Assembly: GCA_963678705.1 (NCBI GenBank)
Contig: OY783206.1
Coordinates: 26,361,807 to 26,425,806 of the forward strand
Reading direction: 5' to 3'
DNA from: Panorpa germanica
Lineage: Eukaryota > Arthropoda > Insecta > Mecoptera > Panorpidae
Length of the DNA stretch: 64,000 nucleotides
Part shown: piece after piece, positions 1 through 10,301 of the stretch
Layout of the letters: the number at the start of each line of letters is the position of its first letter
Position numbering within the stretch: position 1 is the stretch's first letter
Translations under genes and position numbers: made by a program
The notes under the pieces: model-generated
What the model was told of the DNA's origin: nothing
The model's input: the letters and a program-made list of their open reading frames with translations, nothing else
The model's database searches: none

Positions 1-1
1 G

Positions 2-859
2 TTTAACAATATTTTATTAAAATATAAAGAATGCGGAACTACTGTAACCAATTTAATTGGTTTGTTCATGGGTGAGTTTTATTGGGGAAATGTATTTTTA
101 CTTTTACGTAACTCGAAGCATTCCCCTCTTCACACCGCTATTTTGAAACAAAATGAAGAAGATATTGCTGAACTATAAAATAGTGAAAACATAAATTCAA
201 GAAATGTCCTTGGATTGACACCGCTGCATTTAGCCTGTTACATGGAAGATATCAACACTGTAGAAGTCCTGGTGAAACGTCTACCTGAATATAGCAATGA
301 TAATGTGTTTGGAGTATATCCTCATCAATCAAAATTTAACTATGATATAAATCAGCCAATAGTAAATATATTAAATGAATTTTATATAAATTTTATGGAA
401 GAAGATACTATAGTCTTGCAGGTGTTCTGTGAAGATTACGTCTCGCAGGGACTGTACTTGCACAACGTTGTTCAGAAATTGGATTTGGACAGCGTGGAAA
501 ATGTTATTAATGCTGAAACTTGCGACATAAATCAAATTGACTTTCAAGGACGAACGGCACTTCACGTGGCTGTGGCCATAGCCGGAAGTATTGAAACGAA
601 CGCCTTTAAATTGCTTATGATGATTTTACGAGGAATTAATTACGTGCAAGATTTTAATGGACTCTACCCCCACGACTATGATCAAGACAACGAATATCCA
701 TGGCTGCTGGGTTACGCTTTTGCCTCTGGATGGGAACTACTGCCAGAAGACGATAAGAACATATTGAATCAGAAAGTCGAGGCACTTATTAACAAACAAT
801 TAAATGAGTTTAAGTCATTCTCAATTGGAATGAGTCTAAGACAAGGCATATATCAATAA
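2..859 (+). pseudogene. 3' part of a NACHT/ankyrin-repeat gene copy, broken by an in-frame stop
   Basis: Reading codons from base 2 gives a protein closely similar to the C-terminal ankyrin region of the gene at 3263-6379, in the same order (for example the shared KYKECGTT and HTAIL segments). A TAA at 176-178 interrupts the frame where the downstream copy has a leucine codon (TTA). After it the frame stays open to the TAA at 857-859. The later part keeps ankyrin-like TPLHLA and TALHVA motifs and ends in a conserved LPEDDK block. It also keeps a stretch of about 30 residues that the downstream copy lacks. The 5' end, presumably with the NACHT domain, lies outside the window. I infer a decayed or sequencing-damaged tandem paralogue; a sequencing error at 176-178 would make it intact here. 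Confidence 0.75.
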
Positions 860-2424
860 TTCTAGGTTCGTGTTAACATGTGTGCTGGGCACATGGCTCT
901 CCTTTTACGATTTTATTTATTTTCGACAACAGGAAAAAACAAGAAGTTAAATTAGGGCCTCTCTGAAGAGTTTTTTCCAGTTACTTGCTTCAATGTGATT
1001 CCTCAAATTTCATAGTATTATTTATTTATTTATTGTAATGTTTTTCCATTAGGCACTACATTCTTCCTCCTTAAATTAATAAATTACATATCATTGTGCT
1101 TAATCACATACTATCTATCCTTTCTCATTTCTTCCAAAAGAAAAAAGAAATATACAAACAAAACAGATAAATTGAAACCCCTACTGCTTATCTCTTCCTG
1201 CTACTACTGTTTGTACTCTGCCCTCCCTTCTCCCTTCTCTCTATCTCCACACAATCTTTTTTTCACTTTTTACACTTAAGGGCTCACTCAGAAAGACCTC
1301 GAATTTCATAGTATTAGATATATTAAAATAAGCGGGCTCCATTATTTAAGTTAAGAAGTGGAGACCCCTAGCAACTTGCATAACGAACTCAACCTAATCT
1401 TAAAACATACATGCGTCAATGAGATGCCACTACTAGCTGGCTTGCTCAGAATAGTTCGGAACGAAATACGTTGCTAATTTAGATTTTAGCGGGATTCTAA
1501 TTTGGTTCATCAATCGAGATACATCTGGAAGCTTGTCGATTACCAGGTTCCGAATTTCTGAGCGTCGCGCGGCTTCACATCATGGTTTTATACAATACTG
1601 CGATTATTAGTTAGACCAATAATTTCAATTCGCGGCTGTTATATAGCTAGTGTGTCAGCTCGCGAACTGTAATTAATATTACTTCATGTGTGTAATTAAG
1701 TTTTTTGAGTGATGAATGAGTATAAATTCTGTCTGAGATTTGTTGTTTATTTAAATATACGTAATTAAAACAAGTATGTGTTTTCCTGATATCATTTAAC
1801 CGGTTGATTTAAATTTCTCGTGAAATGCCCTTTTGCGTAAATCCGCTACACGTTGGAAATCTAAATGTATTTAAGTCTCTTTCCAATTAAGCTGAGCACC
1901 GATTACACTACGAAGCAAGACGATCAAAACGATAAGATAATATTCAATGATTGCGTAGTTGCCGATGATTAACTATAAATGTTTTTGGCATTGAAATTAA
2001 AATGGCTCTGAAATATTTAACAGTTTTAGTCATTATAAAATTGACTTAGGTCTTGCGGGTCTAGGCTCTTGAGCTATTAGAAAAATAAGTTGTGTTAACG
2101 TGACACTGATAACGAAGCCTGAAGATAATACTTCAGAAATAAATGAAGTAGTTGGAAGGATAAAGTGTACATGTAAGAGCGTTAAATATTTCTGTGCCAT
2201 TTTAATTTCAATGCAAAAACAATTTATCAACGGAATGTTTTTTTGGTCTGAATTTTATTGCATTTAGTGTTATCAGCTGATAACTGAGCTGCTATCAAAC
2301 TGATAATGCGTTATCAATACCTGGTCCACGGCTGTTAAAAGAACATTTATAAGTTTAAGTCGACATTTGCGCAGATGTTCTAATAATTAGCGCGTCATCC
2401 ATTGTGAAAAGTGAAATATATCCG
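860..2424. other. Spacer between the two NACHT/ankyrin copies
   Basis: No convincing coding sequence. The stretch around 1030-1270 is a repeat that recurs inverted at about 16335-16600. The last bases (to 2424) may be a noncoding first exon of the downstream NACHT gene, because a good donor (CCG|GTGAGT) follows at 2425. Confidence 0.4.
1030..1270 (+). repeat. Dispersed repeat, copy 1 (inverted copy near 16335-16600)
   Basis: Both copies share a GGCACTACATTCTT-like start, a run resembling AAATTACATAT, an A-rich segment and a pyrimidine-rich tail (CTCTTCCTGCTACT). They lie in opposite orientation. A related start also appears near 50870-50930. No coding content or terminal repeats identified. 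Confidence 0.55.
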
Positions 2425-3244
2425 GTGAGTTGTAACTAATGCATGAATTATTAGAACTATAACTGAATTCATATAAAACTGAACTGTATATTGATAAAGT
2501 TTCCTATCAAAACCTCAAATATCCAATTATTTTTATTCAATTCGCAAAATTATAGAAGTTATTAACGATTGAAATAGTCATTTAATTCCCTTTAGTAATC
2601 AAAGGATTAAAAAATTACAAAAAATGACGTAAGCTTCATTCCCACTCACTGTTTTGATATTTAATTTAAGTTTTTATTTAATATTTTATTCTAGATTTCG
2701 GGTTTTCAGAATACACATTCCATGTCACATTTATTTTTTAATTTGAGTTTAGTAAATTTAGTTGTTGCACTAGTGTCCGACTGTTGAACAAAATTTAATG
2801 TGGAATAACTAAAATTGCTGTTTTTAATAACAATTAGTAACAGAAATTGTTTTTATTTTTTGAAAAATTATAACAGATTGTATCATTTTGGAGGTTATAA
2901 TATAATATATATTTTTTTAATTTAGTATATTTAATTTGAAAACATTGGACATTGTAAGGTTTTAAAAAAAACAGGAAAACTTTAAAGAAAAATTAAATTA
3001 AAAATGGTACTGAGAATGATTACGCATAACGCCATATGCTAAACAATTTAAATTAAATACAAAATAAAATTAAAACAGTGAGTGGGAATGATACTTTAGT
3101 TCACAACGTAATTGTTTGCTCGTCTTCTAATCTGTCGTAATGACTCAACACTATATTCAACCGCCATCGCCTTGAGTTATATGAAGTAAAGGCTGAGACA
3201 CGGCTCTTCATTTTTACATAAAATAATTGTTGAACATTTTTCAG
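2425..3244 (+). other. Probable 5' UTR intron of the NACHT/ankyrin gene
   Basis: A donor GTGAGT at 2425 and an acceptor (ATTTTTCAG) ending at 3244 bracket 820 bp just upstream of the start codon at 3263. The interval holds a MITE (about 2631-3099). If real, the coding part of the gene is a single exon preceded by a noncoding exon. There is no transcript evidence. Confidence 0.4.
2631..3099. mobile_element. MITE, family A (GTGAGTGGGAATGA ends), full copy
   Basis: The left end reads AGCTTCATTCCCACTCACTG and the right end reads CAGTGAGTGGGAATGATACT, near-perfect inverted repeats. They continue into a mirrored AT-rich stretch (TTTAATTTAA against TTAAATTAAA). The interior is AT-rich without an ORF. 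Related copies or ends occur at about 15590-16020, 26430-26565, 34300-34356 and 53051-53460. Confidence 0.75.
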
Positions 3245-3262
3245 ATCAATTAAGTTCCGAAC

Positions 3263-6208
3263 ATGGCCGCATCATCAAAATCTTCTAACAACAAAACACA
3301 ATGTGTAAAACAGATCTGTGGCGCCGCCACAACGGCAGGTGTTGATTATGAAAACAGCATGTGCCTTCTTGTACTTCTACGGTTGTTGAAGGACGAGAAC
3401 GTCGAAGAGTTCTACATTGCCCAAAACGTAGAAGGGTGTGGTGCATTCGACGATCTGGTCATCAAGGTGAAGTATAATTCTTCAACAACGGCAAAGCTGA
3501 TTTTAGTTCAGTTGAAGCATTCTGCCAGAAACGTCACATCAGCATCATTGGCTGGCGTAGAAGGAAATGGAGATTTCCAACTAAAGAAATACTTTGATAG
3601 CTACAAAACAGTTTGTTCTAAGATTGGAAAATTCGAGAATGACATTCTCAATGATTGTAACTTGGAAGACATGACGTTCGTTTTATTCACCAACGCAAAA
3701 TTTCTCGTAGGAGATAAAAAACAACGTAGGAGTTCATTCTGCTACCGGAAAATCCTGGAAACTGGAAACGAAGATTCTGATGTTTTTAAAATTGATTCAA
3801 CAAAACAATTTACAAAGTTTTATTCTGAAATGAAGAAGAACAAAAACCCTATTATTCAAGAAGAAAATGGAACAAACTTTTTACAAAAACTGGAAATCTT
3901 CTCAGAACAAAGTAATGTTAATAAGCTTGAAAATATTCTTAAGGATAAAATTAAGGATTACGTTGCTGGTGATAAAGTGCCAGTCGAATTTGCGCTGCAG
4001 ATGGCCTTGAATTTTATCACAAAAAACAGCTCCAAGTGGTTGAGTCGACATTCTGGAGTGTTATCTGGAATCGAATTCCTGTACCAGGGAATTACAGTTC
4101 CATTAAGCAAAGCTGAACGTTTCTGGACAACTTCCATTACTCGCAAAATATTAGTCAAACATATTTGCAGCGATATGAAAAATGGTATTGTCACTGTTGG
4201 TAAAGAAATGGAAAGGTCTGAGGATTACTACGTTAATAGATGCTTGAGTAATGAAACGAAGTGTGAAAAGCCATATGAAACAGAAAATGAATGGAGAATT
4301 ACAACAAAGTGTGATTCGCTGGTGTTGATCTGTGGTGCACCTGGCTTGGGAAAGAGCTCCTTTTTCACCCGCCAAGCTGGACTGATCAAATCACAAAATC
4401 CTGAAAAATTCGTCATCCGGAGAAACGTGGTGGATTACTCAGAGTATTTGAGGAACATGAATATAGACGGAAATATGAAAGACGCAGCGAAAATGTTTTT
4501 AGAAAATATTTCTGGTGTGTCACCAGGCACCCTTGAGTATGAAATTTTTAACTACAGCCTCGATGGTATGTACAAGATGGTTATATTTCTTGACGGCGTA
4601 GATGAGGTCAGCCCAAATTATTATAACAAGCTTCTTGCTGTTATTCAATGGATCGAAGAGAACTTTTTTGTCCAACTCTTTGTTTCTACTAGACCCGTGA
4701 TTAGAGAAAGAATGGAATATGATCTTCAAATAACACATTGGAAGTTAATGGCATTTTTTAGAGAACAACTAAAACTATTTTTTAAAAATTATTGCAAGAC
4801 AGATAGGCGGTATTTCGAAATTCTTTTACATTATGATATTAGCGATCTTTTAGACATACCAATATTTTGTAGAATGGTGGGTGACATAATCAATAACAGT
4901 AGTGAACTGGATGCTGCAGAATTATTTAAGAATATTTCCAACAAATCGCAAATGTATGATAAATTCGTAGATGTGATGTTTGAAGCTTACCATCGGGATA
5001 AACTAAATATGGATGTTAACAAATTATGTGCTCAAGATCTATTGAAAATGCATCAGAAAGGTGTCCTGGAACAACATGAAACAGTCGCACTTCTTGAAAT
5101 ATTTGGGAATGATGAATGGCAAATACTACAAGAAAATATAGAAAATGAAAATGAAGAGTTTCTTACCAAAATATTTGAAGGTAAAGAGAAGACGGGCTTT
5201 ATAGTTAATATCAAATATGGAAGACCAGTATTTCTTCATCGTACTATCGCAGAATATTTTTGCGGTAGGTGGTTTAGACGAAATCCAAATAAGTACACGG
5301 AATTGATAAATAATAATAAACACTTCCCTGTGGAAGTTAATTATTTTATGTCTCATAAACTGCCAAACAAACACGAACTGTTTATAACAATTTTAAATGT
5401 ACGCGAACAAGAAGAAATAGAAACCGCTTTGGCGGAATTTAAATCTGAAGTGAATATCTTGGATCCATTGAACAGAAGTGCGCTGCATTTTGCAGTCATA
5501 TCAGATAATAAATGGGCAATAAGATACCTATTGTACAACGACTTCGTTACTGATGAAATGGTCAAAAATGGTAAATGGGCAGCGACATATTTGTTGTCCG
5601 ACGACATGAAAATACCTTTCTCTGATATCCTTGCAAGCGAAATATTAGTATTTTGGTTGTACACTGTTTTAATAAAATATAAAGAATGCGGAACTACTGC
5701 AACCCATTTAATTAGTTTCTTAATTTGTACGTTTCGTGAACAATCTAAATATTTACTTTTACATAACTCGAAATATTCCCCTCTTCACACCGCTATTTTG
5801 AAAGAAAACAAAGAAAAAATATCAGAACTGTTAAATAGTGAAGACATAAATTCTAGAAATGTTCTGCGATTGACACCGCTTCATTTGGCTGTTTATATGG
5901 ATGATAGGGATACTTTAGAAATCCTAGCGAAACGTGGGGCTGAATACAGCAACGCCAACGTGTGTGGAATGTATCCTCATCATTTGCTATATATTATGGA
6001 AACTGAAACATTAGTTATATTGAAGAAATATTATTTACATTTTATGAAAGAAGAAACTTTAGCACTGGAGGTACTAGATGAAGATGACGTCTCACAGGGG
6101 CTGTTCTTGCACCACGCCGCACTTCACGTAGGTATGACTAAAAGGACTGACCCATATTCATTGTTGGTGAACACTTGGCAAAGAATAAACTGCGTGCAGG
6201 ATTCCTAG
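3263..6208 (+). CDS. Nuclease-like domain + NACHT NTPase + ankyrin-repeat protein, probable premature stop
   Basis: The 981-codon frame starts at an ATG about 18 bp after a likely 3' splice site. Residues 58-86 hold a G-x3-DD (63-64) and, about 19 residues on, a QLKH (83-86). This spacing resembles the PD-(D/E)XK motif of DUF4297/Cap4-type nucleases, an assignment made from motif only. The NACHT domain has Walker A GAPGLGKSS (358-366) and Walker B MVIFLDGVDE (439-448). Ankyrin-like blocks (RSALHFAV, YSPLHTAI, TPLHLAVY) begin near residue 735. The family logic is an STAND sensor: ankyrin repeats sense, NACHT oligomerises, and the N-terminus acts. The frame hits TAG at 6206-6208, yet the same frame continues to a TAA at 6377-6379 with residues homologous to the upstream copy, including LPEDDK. 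It also lacks about 30 ankyrin residues present upstream. It may be a truncated but functional allele, a young pseudogene, or an assembly error. Confidence 0.8.
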   Translation: MAASSKSSNNKTQCVKQICGAATTAGVDYENSMCLLVLLRLLKDENVEEFYIAQNVEGCGAFDDLVIKVKYNSSTTAKLILVQLKHSARNVTSASLAGVEGNGDFQLKKYFDSYKTVCSKIGKFENDILNDCNLEDMTFVLFTNAKFLVGDKKQRRSSFCYRKILETGNEDSDVFKIDSTKQFTKFYSEMKKNKNPIIQEENGTNFLQKLEIFSEQSNVNKLENILKDKIKDYVAGDKVPVEFALQMALNFITKNSSKWLSRHSGVLSGIEFLYQGITVPLSKAERFWTTSITRKILVKHICSDMKNGIVTVGKEMERSEDYYVNRCLSNETKCEKPYETENEWRITTKCDSLVLICGAPGLGKSSFFTRQAGLIKSQNPEKFVIRRNVVDYSEYLRNMNIDGNMKDAAKMFLENISGVSPGTLEYEIFNYSLDGMYKMVIFLDGVDEVSPNYYNKLLAVIQWIEENFFVQLFVSTRPVIRERMEYDLQITHWKLMAFFREQLKLFFKNYCKTDRRYFEILLHYDISDLLDIPIFCRMVGDIINNSSELDAAELFKNISNKSQMYDKFVDVMFEAYHRDKLNMDVNKLCAQDLLKMHQKGVLEQHETVALLEIFGNDEWQILQENIENENEEFLTKIFEGKEKTGFIVNIKYGRPVFLHRTIAEYFCGRWFRRNPNKYTELINNNKHFPVEVNYFMSHKLPNKHELFITILNVREQEEIETALAEFKSEVNILDPLNRSALHFAVISDNKWAIRYLLYNDFVTDEMVKNGKWAATYLLSDDMKIPFSDILASEILVFWLYTVLIKYKECGTTATHLISFLICTFREQSKYLLLHNSKYSPLHTAILKENKEKISELLNSEDINSRNVLRLTPLHLAVYMDDRDTLEILAKRGAEYSNANVCGMYPHHLLYIMETETLVILKKYYLHFMKEETLALEVLDEDDVSQGLFLHHAALHVGMTKRTDPYSLLVNTWQRINCVQDS

Positions 6209-6379
6209 GGTCTCTACCCCCATGACTATGCTCACTGTGTCCAGCTTAAAATCTCGCCACGACGTAGGCCAATACCTTATACTGTTTGGTATGCATTAAA
6301 ACTTCTACCAGAAGACGATAAGAAAATATTTAACGAGGAAATCGAAATTATTATGCGCCGTGCTTTTGGTTGGCTATAA
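6209..6379 (+). pseudogene. In-frame continuation of the NACHT/ankyrin gene past the TAG
   Basis: Read in the same frame, 56 further sense codons run to TAA at 6377-6379. They begin GLYPHDY and contain LLPEDDKK, matching the tail of the upstream paralogue (GLYPHDY, LLPEDDKN). The upstream copy has an asparagine codon where this one has TAG. The homology shows that the ancestral protein extended to here. Confidence 0.75.
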
Positions 6380-7794
6380 TTACAGTATTATATATTTGCA
6401 ATTTAGGCTTGGTGTAAATATTTGTTTAGATGTTTATTACTCTACCCTCCTATTTGGTGCTATTGCTTGAAAACATAAAGTGCATAACATTTTAGGACAA
6501 TCGAATAACGGGAAAAGTGTCCCAACAGCCTTAAAAATAGAAAAATCACAGGAATTTTTTTTTTTTTAATTATTTTGCGAACTAATAATTTTATGGAAAA
6601 AAGGATTATACAAAAATTATGGACCTATTAATAACACATATCCGGTTTCCGAGAACAATGTGAAAATCATGTGACTTTCTGTGATTTTTTCAAATGGTGA
6701 TACTGAGGATAACGCAAATTTCTTCACTGTCTAAATAAGGACCACCCTAATGTAGGGGATAGGGGGAGCACCAATATCAAGTTCTTGCACCGATTCAAAA
6801 AAATCGTAATTCGTTAGTGCAACGCACATATGTATTCCAGAACATGAGAAGAGAAGATGACTTTCAAATGAATTTGTTCTCGAGAACGGGAATTTTAAAG
6901 AAGTTAAATTAGGACCTCCCCGTCCTCTAATTAAGAAATTATGTAAAACGGCGGTAGAACTTCCTAAAATGATTCTATTTGTACTCAAGTAATAATTCAA
7001 TACGTTTGTCATAAAAAATAAAATGAAAATTTTAGAAATTTTAAATGTTTTTAAAGTGTAAAACCCATGAAACTAATTTAATCTCCTAATCTTAAGTACC
7101 CATACTTGTATTTCTAGATTGTAAATTATGCATTACAAATGTATGTACAATTGTACACGTGTAGAAAATATACTCGTATGTGTGTACGTTCAGGAAAAAA
7201 ATTGAGATTTCTATAGCATAAGTTTATGGAGTGGGGTAATGCATTTTGCTTCTGAAAGTTTCGTCTCCCATTTTGTCAAAAAATCACCCTATGTCGCTGA
7301 AATGTCGATTCCTATACTAAGTCGAGTTCTACAACATCGTGTTCCTATTTTATTGCGACACATTTTGTGTTACGCGGCATATTTAGAACAAAGACCATTA
7401 TTTTTAATTTCCACTTTAATCGTAACATATTGCGGTCTCTTTTATTTACTAAAATAACAATATTTTTAACAGTTTTCCATTATTCTATTATTCCATTTTT
7501 TTTAAGTTTAGTTGAACTTCCGTTAATCTTTTAACACAAACTAAGCACCCTGGTTGCAATCAAAAAGTGCGCCAAATTGTCCTGGAGCTCAAAGTCAGTG
7601 TCCGATACTTTCTTCCTTGCGGTTGGAGAAACTATCTCTCTAGATAACTGGAAGAAATCTGGATAGAACTGAAAAAATAAAATATATGAATTAGGAACAC
7701 GACTGGTTCGTTTAACGTCATAGCTGCTAGCTGTTACATCCAAATAAGAAATAGATGAATACTGATAATTAAGAAAGAGGAATGTTAAGGAGGT
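6380..7794. other. No gene seen
   Basis: AT-rich sequence with stops in all frames apart from short spurious ORFs. It lies downstream of the NACHT gene and upstream of a family B repeat. No polyadenylation signal could be assigned with confidence. Confidence 0.5.
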
Positions 7795-8171
7795 AGAAGG
7801 CCTTTGAATTGTAGTTTTAGCGCTAGTAATGGTCGGCCATATTTGTATGACGTCAAATGCATTTTAACCCTGCTAAGGCAGACATAATATTGGAATTTTA
7901 ATGTTCCTTGAAATAGCTGTAAATAATATTTGATATTTTGATGTATAAATACATATAGCAGAGATTTATGAGCTGTAAGGTTGGTAACCTTACACAAGGA
8001 TTGTGATGTCACATGCATTTGGAATGTGTACAACGTTGAATCCCTTTAATAATTAAAGAGACAAAATGATTTTTTTAATTGTTAATATCTCTTAACATTT
8101 GAGGTTCTAGTAACCAACTTTATCAATATATAGTACACTTTTATAGAAATTAAGACATAGGACACAAGCCT
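7795..8171 (+). mobile_element. MITE, family B, 5'-truncated copy
   Basis: It shares long near-identical blocks with 17490-18055 and 47861-48482: GTCGGCCATATTTGTATGAC, CCCTGCTAAGGCAGACAT and GTGTACAACGTTGAATCCC. It ends in the family's terminal motif AGGACACAAGCC. The left terminal motif is missing. Confidence 0.75.
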
Positions 8172-9249
8172 ATTGAAAAATTCATTTCCAAAGATGCAGT
8201 TTCGATATTTGTTCGTCTCTCATATATTTTGTGTTTTGCATTACCGAGAAATAAACTTTTTACATTGGATTAAACGCGTATTTGACTTAGTTATTTTGTT
8301 GTAATTATTTATATTTATATTGTTGTATTATTTTATATTTTTGGCAAAAATTTGATCAAAGTTAACCATTTTACCACCAGGTTGTCCACCTAAAACCAGA
8401 TTGATCATAGCTTCAACATCTACCTTCTTTAACTAATGCACTACGATTTTTTGTTAATTACGACTCTAGAGCGCATAAAGCGGCATTATGCTCAGTATTA
8501 AATGTTCCAACTACAGCAGTGTCTCGCACAGTTGACCACTTCAAAAAGTTTTGCCCTCGAATGATGTTCGCAATTGATACCAACTTGTTAGCTTAAAAAG
8601 TAAAGATTCTTGATAATTTTGACAATTACTATTGATTACTATTTCCAATACCATTGTAGGAAATGATTTAATACTTATAATAATAATCCTTAGTATATTT
8701 AAATAATAAAAATATTTTATTAAATAAAATTAAAAGTAAAATTAAATTTATAACATTGAATATGGATTTATATACGGATGAAAAACCAGTATGGATGAAG
8801 GTACAGATTTAAAAACAACTGCATGTACCAATTAAACGTCCGCACAATGCGACACAGTGTGGCACTAAAGCAAGGACAGTGCAATACTTACTCCTTTGTA
8901 TTTTTCATCTGGTTCAGAGGAGAAGGCGGGTGACGTCTCCACACAATCAACGACGATGGCGTTCAGGGGCGTCACGTACAACGTTGTAAAAGGAGGCTAA
9001 AAGTAAGAATATTTAAATGGGAATAATTCTTACTAGAAGAACAGGTACAATTCTAGAAAGATGCCACTCGAATAGCGGGTTTCTTTCCGTGTCTCATGTT
9101 AGAAGTGCATAGAAAATTTTAAGTAAATTTGTAGGTTAGTACATTTTTTTACGGCGTTTAGAACTCAGCTAAGCGGCCATCCATAAATTACGTCACACGC
9201 AAAGAGGGGTGGGGAGTAGGTCCAGACATTATGACTAGTACATCCTCTG
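8172..9249. other. No gene seen
   Basis: No splice-consistent or long coding frame recognised on either strand. Confidence 0.4.
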
Positions 9250-9760
9250 TTTTTTATTTTTTTATATTTATTTATTTATTTGCTTTGACTTTTATTCCTC
9301 ATGGCCACCATCAAACATTATTTTACATATTTCACATTTTATAATTCAATTTTACAAATTTCTAAATATTTTAATAATTCACTAATTAATTTTGAATCAC
9401 TTTAATCACAAAAATTTAGTATTAACAGGAAAAGTTTTAATCGCATCTAATATTTAACTATTGAATTTTGATCTTTCTAAACTATAATTTATGCATTCAA
9501 ATATAATATAATCCAAAGTTCCTTCTTCACCACATTAACATCTATCGTCAGATTTAATATTAATTTTGTACAGGTGAGCTGGAGTTTTACAATGATTACT
9601 TTTGATTCTGAATATAGTTAATATAATTTTGCGGGAGTCATTTTTAAAACCATCTCTTCTTACTTAAATTTGGATGTAACATATAATAATCTCTTCCTAA
9701 AAGGAAGAAACTGTTGAAAAGTTAAAAACTGACTTTTGTTAATGAAATCTTGATTTCTCA
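9250..9760 (-). mobile_element. Degenerate LINE fragment (C-terminal end of ORF2)
   Basis: The reverse complement reads ...TPAHLYKI... followed by a C-x-C-G-E-E ... DYIIFEC block. This is the arrangement of the C-terminal zinc-knuckle region of jockey/I/R1-type LINE reverse transcriptases. A stop codon lies inside the knuckle, and the 3' side (left end on the plus strand) is A-rich on the minus strand. It is an old, broken copy of uncertain exact limits. Confidence 0.5.
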
Positions 9761-10301
9761 AATTGAAGTTTAATTTTTTGATTATATTAAAAATTTCATA
9801 TGAAGGTAATTTAATGAAGGTAATGAAGGTAAAATTTAAGGTTGTGCCCCTCTTCAGAAAATTTCCAAATTTATTTCAATTCCGTTTTTACAAATTTTTT
9901 TAAACCTACACTATTCCTCAGGGCTTCTATATTTTATGTTGCATGTGATGTCATAACGCTTCTGACCACTGTCATATCTTGTCCCCCCTCTTATCTTGTC
10001 CCCCTTCTCTTACGTGGGACATCATTTATGAATGTCCCCTAAACCATTGGACGCCATCCTTTTTATTTTTTCTTAGACAGCCTCATATAGAAAAGGGGCA
10101 AATCTCAAATTACCTTTTCTGAGCTTCCACGCTTCTACCTACTACCCAATCACTACTACCTTTCATTCTATCTCAAACTACCCTTTTTTTGCACCGCGGA
10201 AAGAGGCACACTTACATAGACGAAGAAGATACAGTTGTCTTAAAGTGATTCCAAAATACTTTTACTTTTCGAGCAGTTAACCGTTGCCTTACAACGGGTC
10301 T

